Source: Actinomadura hibisca NBRC 15177
Lineage (GTDB): Bacteria; Actinomycetota; Actinomycetes; Streptosporangiales; Streptosporangiaceae
Assembly (NCBI RefSeq): GCF_001552635.1
Contig: NZ_BCRO01000071.1
Location: forward strand, 1-64,000
Reading direction: 5' to 3'
Length of the DNA stretch: 64,000 nt
Position numbers and translations under genes: made by a program
Shown here: positions 15,430 to 24,900 of the stretch, piece by piece
How positions within the stretch are numbered: position 1 is the stretch's first letter
Layout of the letters: each line of letters begins with the position of its first letter
The notes under the pieces: model-generated
Database searches by the model: none
Told to the model about the DNA's origin: nothing
Seen by the model: only the letters and a program-made list of their open reading frames with translations

Positions 15430-17937
15430 CTAGCTGCGCATCGGCGCGGTGACGGTGACGACGCCGGTGAGGAAGGCGTCCTGGCGGGTGGTGAGGGTGA
15501 GGGTGGCGCGGTCGGTGACGGTCGCGGAGAAGCAATCGACATCTATCCCGAAAGTCAGCTTTGTCCCGATGGCTCCGAACGCCGAGCTGTCGAGCACGTT
15601 GCCCGCCGCGCCGTCGCCCGTCCCCGGGGTGAGCGGTGTGCCGTTCAACAGCAGCCGGTCGCCGGGCAGGTCCGCGTCGCCCTCCCAGGACACCAACCCG
15701 ATGCGCGCCGGGCGGGCCGACGCCAGCAGCCCGTTCACCTGGACGGAGAAGTCCTTCGCGGCGGTGTGCGGGCCGACGGCGCGCACCCCGTCCAGCACCA
15801 TGGCCTGCTGGTAGGGGGCGGCCGCGTCCTCCACGACCACGACCAGGCTCCAGCCCGCGTAGTCGCCGACGCCGGCCCGCGTCGGCGCGTCCGCGCCCCA
15901 CCACGTTCCGCCGCCCGCCTCGCGCACCTGCGCGGTGACGTCGGCGAACCCCTGGTAGGCGAGGAAGCCGGGCATGCGGTCGTTGCGCGTTTCGGTGGGC
16001 CGGATCGTGCTGTAGGCGGTGGCCTTGGGACCGCGCAGCCGGATGGTTCCGGCGTCCTTCCCCACGCCTGACCAATACAGGCCCGCCCAGAGGACTTTCG
16101 CTCCGGGGGGCAGATCCAGTAGGGCGGCGCTGGAGGACTTGGTCTCCGGGTCGTCGTCGCGGTCGATCGGGGCCATGTTCCAGAAGTCGTTGTCGCGGCG
16201 CTCGCCCTTGCGGTCGAGGGCCTGCTCGCATCCGGCCTCGGCGGGCGGGCAGCCGAGCAGCGCGTTGCCGACCTGCGCGGTGCGGACGGTGCCGTCCACC
16301 GCGTACCGGGCGGGCAGGCCGTCCCGGGCGATGCCCTGGCGCGCGCGTGCGGTGACGGGCGTGCCGTCGCCGTGCAGCGTGACGCGCGGCGGGGTGTCGA
16401 ACGGCGCGGCCCCGCCGACGTGCACCTCCAGATACGCCGAGGTGGCCTTGCCGGGCGGGAGCGGCGCGTGGGTGCAGCGGACGCGGGTGCCGGTGGTGGG
16501 GCGGCAGTTCCAGCCGTCGCCGGGCGGGCGCGCCGGCAGGAAGGCGACGCCGTTGCGGCCGGTCGTGGCGCCCCGGTAGGCGACGTCGGGCGGCAGGTCC
16601 ACGTCGGCTATGACGTCCTTGGACCGGCCCTCGCCCTGGTTGCGCACCGCCATCGCCACGATGCCGGTCTGCTCGCGCAGCAGGGTGCCGACCGCGCCGA
16701 TGCTCGCGGTGAGGCGGGAGGGCTTGGCCGGTGGGGGCGGGACCTGGGGCTGAGGGGTGGGGGGCTGCTCGTTGGGCTTGGCCTTCGGGGCGGCGACGGG
16801 GCGTTGGGGCTTCGGGACCGGGACGGGCGCTGGGGGCGGCGGCTGGGCGGCGGGCGGTTTCGCCGGTTTGGGCTTGGGCGGCTTGGCGGGGGGCTGGACG
16901 GCCGGTGGTTTGGCGGCCGGTGTGGTGGGCTCGATCGGCGTGTTGTTGGAGACCAGCAACATCCCCGCCACCGCGAGCGCGGCGGTCGCGGCGACGCCGC
17001 CGCTCAGCGCCTGCTGCTGGCGCTTGGGCAGGTGCCGGAACCAGCCGAAGATGCCGCCGCCGATCAGGCCGCCCTTGGCGACCGCCGCCAGGTAGGCGGC
17101 GGCGGCCGTGCCGAGCACCAGCGGGCCGAGCGCGTCGCGCAGCGTGTTGTTGACGTCGGCCAGTTCGGCGTGGATCGCCTTGCAGCGGGGGCAGTCGTCC
17201 AGGTGCTCCTCGACCAGCCGGGACTCGCGCTTGGCGAGACCGCCGCGCACGTAGGCGCCCAGCCGGTCGAGCGCGGGGCGGCACCGCTCGTCGGCGCCCG
17301 CCGACACCGCCGCGCCCGCCGCGACGCCCGCGGCGTCGTGCTGGGCGTGCTCGGCGGCCGGGCGCGGCTCGGCCAGGTGCATCTGGAGGTACGCCTGCCG
17401 CAGCCCCTCGCGCGCGCGGTAGGCCAGCGCCGCCGCGCCGTTGGCGGTGAGCCCGAGCAGCGGCGCGACCTCGGCGGGCTTGGCGCCCTCGACGACGGTG
17501 TGCCAGAGCACCGCCCGCCAGCGCTCGGGCAACGACTGGTAGGCCCGCACGATCATCGAGCGCTCCAGCCCGGCCAGCGCCGGGTCCTCGAACGGCTGCC
17601 CGGGGTCGAACAGCTCGATCTCGTCGGTGCTGTGCAGCCGCTTCTCGCTGCGGTACCGGTCGTAGACGGTGCGGCGGACGGCGGTGAGCAGGTAGGGCCG
17701 GAACCCCGACTGCGGGCCGCCGCCGCGGCGCAGCACGTCCAGCACCTTGGTGAAGGTGTCCTGCACCGCGTCGTCGGCGGCGTCGCCGCCGATCAGGTGC
17801 CGGGCCAGGCCGCGCGCGGCGTCCAGATGCCGCTCGTACAGCATGCCGTAGGCCGACGGGTCCCCCGCGCGGATGCGGGAGATGAGCACGGCGTCGCTCG
17901 GCGCCGGTGCGGTGACCTCGGTGGCGGCCTCGCGCAC
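15430..17937 (-). CDS. ECF sigma factor fused to zinc finger, membrane segment and extracellular domain
   Basis: 835 aa from a GTG with GAGGAGG in front. Residues about 15-190 are an ECF sigma factor (region 2: DAADDAVQDTFTKVLDVL; region 4: LPERWRAVLWHTVVEGAKPAEVAPLLGLTANGAAALAYRAREGL). At about 244-252 HLDDCPRC matches the His-x3-Cys-x2-Cys of anti-sigma zinc fingers. A membrane segment (GGVAATAALAVAGMLLV) lies at about 313-330, then a Pro/Lys/Ala-rich stalk to about 425 and a large external part with a CARDB/DUF11-like unit and a DUF3344-like region (QVGNALLGC, AKVLWAGLYWSGVG). Sigma, anti-sigma and sensor thus occupy one chain. Such ECF fusions are known in actinobacteria; release probably needs proteolysis (inference). 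Confidence 0.9.
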   Translation of the reverse strand: MREAATEVTAPAPSDAVLISRIRAGDPSAYGMLYERHLDAARGLARHLIGGDAADDAVQDTFTKVLDVLRRGGGPQSGFRPYLLTAVRRTVYDRYRSEKRLHSTDEIELFDPGQPFEDPALAGLERSMIVRAYQSLPERWRAVLWHTVVEGAKPAEVAPLLGLTANGAAALAYRAREGLRQAYLQMHLAEPRPAAEHAQHDAAGVAAGAAVSAGADERCRPALDRLGAYVRGGLAKRESRLVEEHLDDCPRCKAIHAELADVNNTLRDALGPLVLGTAAAAYLAAVAKGGLIGGGIFGWFRHLPKRQQQALSGGVAATAALAVAGMLLVSNNTPIEPTTPAAKPPAVQPPAKPPKPKPAKPPAAQPPPPAPVPVPKPQRPVAAPKAKPNEQPPTPQPQVPPPPAKPSRLTASIGAVGTLLREQTGIVAMAVRNQGEGRSKDVIADVDLPPDVAYRGATTGRNGVAFLPARPPGDGWNCRPTTGTRVRCTHAPLPPGKATSAYLEVHVGGAAPFDTPPRVTLHGDGTPVTARARQGIARDGLPARYAVDGTVRTAQVGNALLGCPPAEAGCEQALDRKGERRDNDFWNMAPIDRDDDPETKSSSAALLDLPPGAKVLWAGLYWSGVGKDAGTIRLRGPKATAYSTIRPTETRNDRMPGFLAYQGFADVTAQVREAGGGTWWGADAPTRAGVGDYAGWSLVVVVEDAAAPYQQAMVLDGVRAVGPHTAAKDFSVQVNGLLASARPARIGLVSWEGDADLPGDRLLLNGTPLTPGTGDGAAGNVLDSSAFGAIGTKLTFGIDVDCFSATVTDRATLTLTTRQDAFLTGVVTVTAPMRS

Positions 17938-17994
17938 GCGTCCTCCTCGCCCGATCATTGATCGCCCATGGTGATCACTTGACCACCCAGTGTC

Positions 17995-18011
17995 GCGGAA
18001 AATGATTCCGC
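17995..18011 (-). promoter_or_regulatory. Inverted repeat upstream of the sigma-fusion gene
   Basis: GCGGAA-N5-TTCCGC lies 58 bp upstream of the sigma-fusion start, in the region shared with the divergent GGDEF-like gene. GTGATCAC (17971-17978) is a second palindrome nearby. Either could be a regulator site; neither is recognised. Confidence 0.35.
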
Positions 18012-18132
18012 AAACGGCGTCATGACTAAACCGCTTCGCCGTCTTAGGTGGGGAAGGACGCACCACCAGGACAGTCCGTGCAGGTCAGCGGGGAAGGTCG
18101 GCGGGAAAGGCCGACGGGAAAGGCGGGGCGCG

Positions 18133-18909
18133 ATGAACGAGGCGGAGGCGGGCGTCGTCCACCGCTGGAACGGGCCGCGGGCCGCGCGGACGCCCGAGGA
18201 GCTGCGCGACCGCTGGCGGGCGGCGAGCCGCGAGATGGGCTGGTCGGTGCCCGGCGACTGGTGGGCCCCGGCCGTCGAGTCGGTGGTGGCGGCGGCCTGC
18301 GGCGGGCGCGGCATGGCGGTGGCGTGCGCGCGGCTCGGCCAGGCGCGCGGGCGCGCGGGCGTCGCGATCGGCGAGACGCTGGACGACCTGGGCGCGCTGT
18401 TCTCGGTGTTGCGCTGGCCGGACCCGCCGCTGTCGCTGGTGCGCTGCGCCGCCGAGGGCTGGGTGGACTCGGGGCTGCTGGAGCTGGTCGCCGAGTCGTG
18501 CGAGGACCCGCTGACGGGCCTGATGACGCCGTCGTACCTGCGGTCGCGGCTGACCGAGCTTTACCGGGGCGCGGCGGCGCTGGGCGGCGCGCCGGGCACG
18601 GCCGCCGCCGACACGCACCGGCTGGTGCTGGTGGACCTGCCGGACGGCGTGGAGCCGTGGCGGCGGCTGGCCCGCGCGATCGTGGTGGCGCACGACCTGC
18701 GCGCGGTGTTCGCGGGCGGCGAGACGTTGTCGCTGGTGGGCGCGGGGCGGGCGGCGGCGCTGGCGGCGGCCGGGCCGCGCCTGGAGGCGGAGGTGGCCGA
18801 GCTGCGGCGGCTGCTGGACGCCGGGCGCGCCGGGTGCCGCGTCCGGGTGGAGCCGCTGCCGGACACCCTCCAGGAGGCGCGGGAGCTGCTGGAGGCGCTG
18901 GCCTGCTGA
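18133..18909 (+). CDS. Degenerate GGDEF-like protein
   Basis: 258 aa. The central DPLTGLMTPSYLRSRLTELYR matches the opening of diguanylate-cyclase (GGDEF) domains (D-x-L-T-G-L-x-N-R-R), followed by RLVLVDLPDGVEPWRRLARAIVVAHDLRAVFAGGETLSLV, where GGET replaces the catalytic GG(D/E)EF. The domain is therefore likely inactive in making c-di-GMP. The N-terminal 120 residues are helical and unrecognised. It is divergent from the sigma-fusion gene. A purine-rich GGAAAGGCGGGG lies near the ATG. The fold assignment is by motif only. Confidence 0.6.
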   Translation: MNEAEAGVVHRWNGPRAARTPEELRDRWRAASREMGWSVPGDWWAPAVESVVAAACGGRGMAVACARLGQARGRAGVAIGETLDDLGALFSVLRWPDPPLSLVRCAAEGWVDSGLLELVAESCEDPLTGLMTPSYLRSRLTELYRGAAALGGAPGTAAADTHRLVLVDLPDGVEPWRRLARAIVVAHDLRAVFAGGETLSLVGAGRAAALAAAGPRLEAEVAELRRLLDAGRAGCRVRVEPLPDTLQEARELLEALAC

Positions 18910-19033
18910 CGACCGGCCCACACTGACCACCGGCCTGTTGACCACCGGGCGGATCATCCGCCCGGGTTCAGGACGCCATCGGCGCCGCGTGCCCCGGAGA
19001 GGGGGCGGGGTTCCGGCGTCGATGGCCCATGCG

Positions 19034-19074
19034 GGGCGCGCCCGTTCCAGCGAGGGGGTGGAACGGGCGCGCCC
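19034..19074. terminator. Strong hairpin between convergent genes
   Basis: A 16-bp perfect stem (GGGCGCGCCCGTTCCA with its complement) with a 9-nt loop separates the GGDEF-like gene and phoD. Confidence 0.85.
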
Positions 19075-19081
19075 ACTGCGT

Positions 19082-20701
19082 TCAGCAGACCGTCACGACC
19101 GCCATGTCGGTCAGCTCGGTCTCGCTGCTGGGCGTCTCCCAGCGCACCTTGCAGTCGCGGCCGCGCAGGTCCACGGTCGCGATCGCGTTGTCGAACCACG
19201 GGCCGTCGGTCAGCCGCCACTTCAGCGGCGCGACCGGCACCTTGGCCCAGCGCGCCAGCACGCGCGGCAACCCGCGCAGCGGGCGCGCCACGGCGACGCG
19301 GTTGGCCCACCGGAACACGCCGGGCAGCGGGTTGCGCAGCGGCGAGCACACCACCTGCGAGATCGTGGACTGCGTCTGCGGATCGGTGACGCGCGCCAGG
19401 TAGGAGTAGTGCACGTCGCCGGACAGGAACGAGATGCTGGCCGGGGCCGGGCCGCGCTCGCCGCGTCCCACCGCGATGACGTCGCGGGCGACCTCGCGGA
19501 ACGACTGGTCGAACGCGCCCCAGTGCTCCAGGTCGGCGCCCTGCCGCAACTTCTCGCCCCACCGCGCCGCGCGCGGGCCCCACGCGCCCCCGGCGACGGC
19601 CTCGTTCCACGTCTCGGCGTGGTGGATGGCCGGGGCCAGCAGGTACGGCAGCGAGCTGGCGATCAGCAGGTGGTCCATGCCGCCCTGGAGCTGGCCGTCC
19701 AGCCAGTCGAACTCCTCGTCGTCGAGCATCCCGCGCCGGTCGGCGGTGAGCAGCCGGGAGCACCGGCTGTCCACCACGATCAGGCGGGTGTTGCCCCAGT
19801 CGTGGGCGTAGCTCCAGCGCGCGGTGGCGGGCTCCTTGTCGGCGAGCTCGGCGAACTCGTCCAGGATCTTGCCGCCGTCCTCGCCGTTGCGCGACGCCTC
19901 GCGGATCGCGCGGTAGGTGGGTTCGGCGGCGCGCTCCTCGGGGGTGAGGTTGCCGAGGTGCTGGTAGACCCAGTACGAGCCGATGCCGCCGGTGATGCGG
20001 GCGCGCCACCAGTCCTGCGCCCACATCTGCTGCCGCCAGGTGTGGGAGGTGTTCCAGTCGTCGCGGATGTCGTGGTCGTCGAAGATCACGAAGGTGGGCA
20101 CGGTGGACAACAACCACTGCACCGCCGGGTCCTCGCGCCAGGCGAGCTTGTACAGGTGGGCGTAGTCCTCGTAGTCGGCCAGCTCGTCCACCGGCTCGAC
20201 GTCGGGGGCGCGGCGCGAGCGGATGAAGGTGCGGATCTCCTCGCTCAGCTCGTCGGCGTACACCTGGTCGCCGACCATCAGCAGCACGTCGGGCCAGTCG
20301 CGGGCGTCGGCGGCCAGCCGGTGCGCGAACGCGGCCAGCGCGTCCACGCCGTGCACGCGGGCGGTGTCGGGGGCGCGGCGGCAGGAGCCGAACGACAGCT
20401 GCACGCCGTCGCCCAGCTCCAGGGTGCGGATCTGGCTGGCCGGGAACCGCGTCACCTCCTCCGGCCACACCACGTGCTCGTCCAGCGCGACCGAGTAGGG
20501 GACGCGGGCGCCCGGTTCGAGCCCGTCGATCTCGACGAAGGCGTAGTGGTGGCCGTGCACCGTGAAGGTCCGTGCGGTCGCGTCGAGCCCGTGCTCGCCG
20601 TTGAACACGCGGACCTCGCACGGGTGGGCGGTCTCCACCCAGATCGTGGCGGTGCGTTCACCGACGTGCCGGAGGAGCGGCCCGAGTACCAATGCGGTCA
20701 T
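19082..20701 (-). CDS. phoD: PhoD-like alkaline phosphatase (metallophosphoesterase)
   Basis: 539 aa. The N-terminal beta-sandwich (LVLGPLLRHVGERTATIWVET) is followed by the PhoD metal-binding core: SFGSCRRAPD, LLMVGDQVYADE, FVIFDDHDIRDDW, RLIVVDSRCSR and FLSGDVHYSY. These hold the Fe/Ca-binding Cys, Asp, Asn and His residues. PhoD enzymes hydrolyse phosphate esters. No Tat or Sec signal is seen at the chosen ATG, which is unusual for the family and suggests a cytosolic form or a different start. No Pho regulation can be read directly. Confidence 0.9.
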   Translation of the reverse strand: MTALVLGPLLRHVGERTATIWVETAHPCEVRVFNGEHGLDATARTFTVHGHHYAFVEIDGLEPGARVPYSVALDEHVVWPEEVTRFPASQIRTLELGDGVQLSFGSCRRAPDTARVHGVDALAAFAHRLAADARDWPDVLLMVGDQVYADELSEEIRTFIRSRRAPDVEPVDELADYEDYAHLYKLAWREDPAVQWLLSTVPTFVIFDDHDIRDDWNTSHTWRQQMWAQDWWRARITGGIGSYWVYQHLGNLTPEERAAEPTYRAIREASRNGEDGGKILDEFAELADKEPATARWSYAHDWGNTRLIVVDSRCSRLLTADRRGMLDDEEFDWLDGQLQGGMDHLLIASSLPYLLAPAIHHAETWNEAVAGGAWGPRAARWGEKLRQGADLEHWGAFDQSFREVARDVIAVGRGERGPAPASISFLSGDVHYSYLARVTDPQTQSTISQVVCSPLRNPLPGVFRWANRVAVARPLRGLPRVLARWAKVPVAPLKWRLTDGPWFDNAIATVDLRGRDCKVRWETPSSETELTDMAVVTVC

Positions 20702-20754
20702 ACCACGCTTCTCTAGCGGACGGGGGTCGGCCGCGTCCATCTTTTGGGCGCTTC

Positions 20755-20792
20755 GGGCTGCGGGGCATCACCCGGCGGACACCCCGCAGCCC
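20755..20792 (-). terminator. Hairpin after the reductase gene
   Basis: GGGCTGCGGGG pairs perfectly with CCCCGCAGCCC (11 bp, 16-nt loop) downstream of the reductase gene, before phoD. Confidence 0.65.
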
Positions 20793-20830
20793 ACGTCAGC
20801 CGAGATCGGCTGTAACGGCATCGGCCCTGG

Positions 20831-21835
20831 TCAGGGTAGGCGGACGAGCATCTTGCCGGTGTTCGCGCCGCTCAGGACGCCGAGGAACGCGGCCGGGGCC
20901 TGCTCGATCCCCTCGACGACCGTCTCGGCGCTGCGCAGCGAACCGTCGGCGAGCCAGCCCGCCGCCTGCGCGATGAACTCGGGGAACCGGTCGAAGTAGG
21001 CGGAGACCTGGACGCCGCGCAGGGTGAGCTGCCGCAGGACGATGCGTTCGAGGTTGCGCGGGCCCGGCACGTCGGCCTCGTAGCCGCTGATCGAGCCGAT
21101 CAGCGCCGCCCGCCCGCCGGTCCGCATGGCGTCGATCGCCGCCTCCAGGTGGTCGCCGCCGACGTTGTCGACGTAGAGGTCGATGCCGTCGGGCGCGGCG
21201 GCGGCGAGTTGCCCGGCCAGGTCGCCGCGCTTGTAGTCGAGGGCGGCGTCGAAGCCGAAGTCGTGGACCAGCCGCTTGGCCTTGTCCGGCCCGCCCGCCG
21301 ACCCGATGACCTTGGCCGCGCCCAGGCGGCGGGCGATCTGCCCGGCGATGCTGCCGACCGCCCCGGCGGCGGCCGACACGAACACCACGTCGCCCTCGCG
21401 GACCGGCGCGACGTCGGTGAGCGCGGCCCAGGCGGTGAGGCCGGTGGTGCCGAGCGGGCCGAGGTAGGCGTTCGCGGGGGCGAGGCCGGTGTCGATCACC
21501 GTGGCCTCGGCGGCGTCCACGACGGCGTACTCGCGCCAGCCGAGGAAGTGGGACACCGTCGCGCCGACCGGAACGCCGTCGGCGCGGGACGCGACGACCT
21601 CGCCGACCGCGCCGCCGTAGAGGGGCTGGCCGATCTCGTACTGCGGCAGGAAGAAGTCGGATTCGGCGTCCATCAGGCCGCGCATGAAAGGGTCCACCGA
21701 CATCCAGGTGTTGCGGACCAGGATCTGGCCTGCGCCCGGCTCGGGGATCTCCGTCTCGGCCAGGGCGAAGTTCTCGGTGCGGGCGGGGCCGGAGGGGCGG
21801 GAGGCGAGGCGGATCTCGCGGTTGCGGTTCGTCAT
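20831..21835 (-). CDS. NADP-dependent MDR-family enone reductase
   Basis: 334 aa zinc-independent medium-chain reductase of the PTGR/CurA/YncB type. ILVRNTWMSVDPFMRGLM and YEIGQPLYGGAVGEVVAS form the N-terminal domain; VFVSAAAGAVGSIAGQIARRLGAAKVIGSAGG is the NADP-binding Rossmann loop; YVDNVGGDHLEAAID and LIGSISGY complete it. It likely reduces alkenal or alkenone double bonds; the physiological substrate is unknown. It is divergent from the SARP regulator, with 75 bp between, so it is a candidate target of that regulator. Confidence 0.9.
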   Translation of the reverse strand: MTNRNREIRLASRPSGPARTENFALAETEIPEPGAGQILVRNTWMSVDPFMRGLMDAESDFFLPQYEIGQPLYGGAVGEVVASRADGVPVGATVSHFLGWREYAVVDAAEATVIDTGLAPANAYLGPLGTTGLTAWAALTDVAPVREGDVVFVSAAAGAVGSIAGQIARRLGAAKVIGSAGGPDKAKRLVHDFGFDAALDYKRGDLAGQLAAAAPDGIDLYVDNVGGDHLEAAIDAMRTGGRAALIGSISGYEADVPGPRNLERIVLRQLTLRGVQVSAYFDRFPEFIAQAAGWLADGSLRSAETVVEGIEQAPAAFLGVLSGANTGKMLVRLP

Positions 21836-21869
21836 GTCCCCGACTGTGCCGATCACCGCTTCGGGATCT

Positions 21870-21887
21870 CTTCAGCTCGGCTTCAGG
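21870..21887 (+). promoter_or_regulatory. SARP-type 11-bp direct repeat
   Basis: CTTCAG occurs at 21870 and 21881, an exact 11-bp period, as in SARP operators (heptamers separated by 4 bp) and also PHO boxes of streptomycetes. It lies about 10 bp upstream of TAACCT (21897-21902), a possible -10 box that itself sits 8 nt before the regulator ATG. The position fits activation of the SARP gene. An effect on the divergent reductase is also possible. Confidence 0.5.
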
Positions 21888-21910
21888 TGGTCCCGTTAAC
21901 CTTGTCCACC

Positions 21911-24900
21911 ATGCGTTTCGGGGTGCTGGGGCCGGTCGCGGCGTGGACGGACGACGGCCGCCCCGTGAAGATCCCCGACGTCAAGGTGCGGGCGCTGCTG
22001 GCCGACCTGCTGGTGCACGAGGGGCGTCCCGTCCCGGTGGACCGGCTGATCGACGATCTGTGGGGCGAGCGGCTGCCGCGCAACCCGCTCGCGACGTTGC
22101 AGACGCGGGTGTCGCAGCTGCGCCGGGCGCTGGAGGACGCCGAGCCGGGCGGGCGGGGCCTGGTGGTGTCGCAGCAGCCGGGCTACCTGCTGGAAGCCGC
22201 CGCTTTGGACGCGTCGGACTTCCAACGGCTGACGGCCCAGGCGCGCGCGGCGGGCACGGTCGAGGAACGGACCGCCCGCTTGGGCGAGGCGCTGGCGTTG
22301 TGGCGGGGCGCGCCTTACGCGGACTTCGCGGACGCGGAGTTCGCCCGTTCGGCGATCACGCGGCTGGAAGAGGAGCGGCTGACGGCTCTGGAGGAGCAGG
22401 CCGAAACGCGCCTGGACCTCGGCGAACACGCTGCATTGACGGCGGAGCTCAGCGACCTGATTTCGGCGCACCCGCTACGCGAACGGCTCCGAGCCGTACA
22501 CATGCGCGCCCTCTACCGGACCGGACGCCAGAGCGACGCCCTGGCCTCCTACGCGGACCTGCGCGAACGCCTGGCCGACGAACTGGGACTGGACCCCGCT
22601 CCCGAGCTGGCGGCTCTGTACGAGGCGATCCTGAAACAGGACCCGGCGCTCGCCCCGGCTCCCGAACGCACCCCGGGCAACCTTCCGGCGGCCGTGCATG
22701 ACCTGATCGGCCGCGCGGACGCGGTGTCGGAAGTGCGCGGCCTGCTGGGCGACGCGCGGCTGGTCACCCTCACCGGCCCCGGTGGGGTCGGCAAGACGAG
22801 CCTCGCGATGGAGGTCGCCCGAGGGCTGGACGGGGCCTTCCCCGACGGCGTGTGGGTGGTGGAGCTGGCCGGGCTCGACCGGGATTCGCAGTCGGGCGCG
22901 GCCGACGTCGTCGCGGCCGTCCTCGGTGCCCGCGACGACGACAAGGTGCCGCTGCCCGACCGGCTGCGCGGCAAGCGGACGTTGCTGCTCCTGGACAACT
23001 GCGAGCACGTGGTCGAGCAGGCGGCGGACCTGGCGGCGCTCCTGCTCCGCAACGCCCCGGACCTGCGGGTTCTGGCCACGAGCCAGGAGCCGCTGGGCAT
23101 CGCGGGCGAGACGTTGTGGCCGGTGCCGCCGCTGGAGTCGCCGGGGGACGGGGCGGAGGCGGCGTTCATTGAGCGGTTCAGCGCGGTGCGGCTGTTCGCG
23201 GCGCGGGTGGCCGCTGCTGTGCCGGGCTTCGCGGTGGGGCCGGACAACGCGGGGGCGGTCACGTCGATCTGCCGTCGTCTGGACGGGGTTCCGCTGGCGC
23301 TGGAACTGGCGGCGTCGCGGGTGCGGGCGCTCGGCGTGCAGGAGTTGGCGGCGCGGCTGGACGACCGGTTCGGGGTGCTGGTGTCGGGCCGCCGCGACGC
23401 GCCCGCGCGGCAGCGGACCCTGCGCGCGATGATCGACTGGAGCTGGGAGCCGCTCACCGACGCGGAGCGGACGGTGTTGCGGCGGCTGGCGGTGCACGCG
23501 GACGGCTGCACGCTGGAGACCGCCGAACACGTCTGCGCGGCACCGGGACTGGACGTGCTGGACGCCTTGGCGCGGCTGGTGGACCGTTCCCTGGTGGTGA
23601 TGGCGGAGGGGCCGCGCTACCGCCTGCTGGACTCGGTGCGGGCCTACGCGCTGGAACGGCTGGAGGAAGCAGGGGAAGCCGAGGAAATTCGCCGCCGCCA
23701 TGTGGAACACAACGTGGCGCTAGCGGAACGGGCGCAGAACCACCTTTACGGCCGCTCCCAGCAGGAGTGGCTGGAGCGCCTGGACGTCGAGTCGGCGGAT
23801 CTGCGCACGGCCTTGGACCATGCGGACCCGGCAGACGCGCTGCGCTTGGTGAACGCGCTGTCCTGGTACTGGTTCTTGCAGGGACGGCTGATCGAGGCGC
23901 GCCGCGCGCTGGAACACGTCCTCGCCACCGCCACGTCGGATCTGCCCGGCCACCTGGAGGCGACGATCTGGCAGGCCGGATTCGCGCTGCTGACCTGCGA
24001 CGGAACCGACAAGCAGGCACGCCTCAACGCCGAGCGCATCGTGTACGGGCAGCTGCCCGACCCGGGGATGCGGGCGTGGGCGCAGTGGTTCCTGGGCTTC
24101 GCCAACCGGGGCTTCGGCGACCTGAAGGTGACGTCCGACCTGGTGGACCGCGCGCTGGAGGGCTTCCGCGAGCAGGGCGACCGCTGGGGCACGGCGGCGG
24201 CGCTGAGCGTGCGCGCGACCATCAACCGGGCGCGCGCGGACCTGGCGGCGGCCCGGCGCGACGCGGCCGAGAGCCACGCGGTGTTCTGCGAGCTGGGCGA
24301 CCGGTGGGGCGGCCTGCACGCGGCGGGGACGCTGGCGGACCTGTCGGAGATCGCGGGCGACTACGAGGAGGCGGCCCGCCTGCACGAGCAGAGCTTGCGG
24401 ATGGCCGAGGAACTGGGCCTGCACACCCAGGCGTCGTTCACGCTGTCGGGCCTGGGCCGGATCGCGCTGCTGAGGAAGGACCTGGCGACGGCCGACGACC
24501 TGCACGAGCGGGCCCGACGGCTGGCGATCCGGCAGTCGAACAAGGTGGCGGAGCACTTCGCGGAGGTGGGCCTGGCGCTGGCGGCCCGCCGCCGGGGCGA
24601 CCTGGACCGGGCCGAGGCGCACTTGGTGAAGTGGCTGGACTGGATCAGGCGGGTGGACGGCGAGCCGGGGCTGGCGCTGGTGTCGGCGGAACTGGGGTAC
24701 GTGGCCGAGCTGCGGGGCGACGAGGCGGAAGCGCGCCGGTGGCACAACGAGGGCTTGGCGGCGGCGCGGCGGATCGGCGATCCGCGTGCGGTGGCGATGG
24801 CGCTGGAGGGGTTGGCGGGGGTGGAAGCGCTGGCGGGCGACGCGGTGAGGGCGGCGCGGCTGCTGGGGACGTCGGAGGCGCTGCGGGCGTCGGTGGGAGC

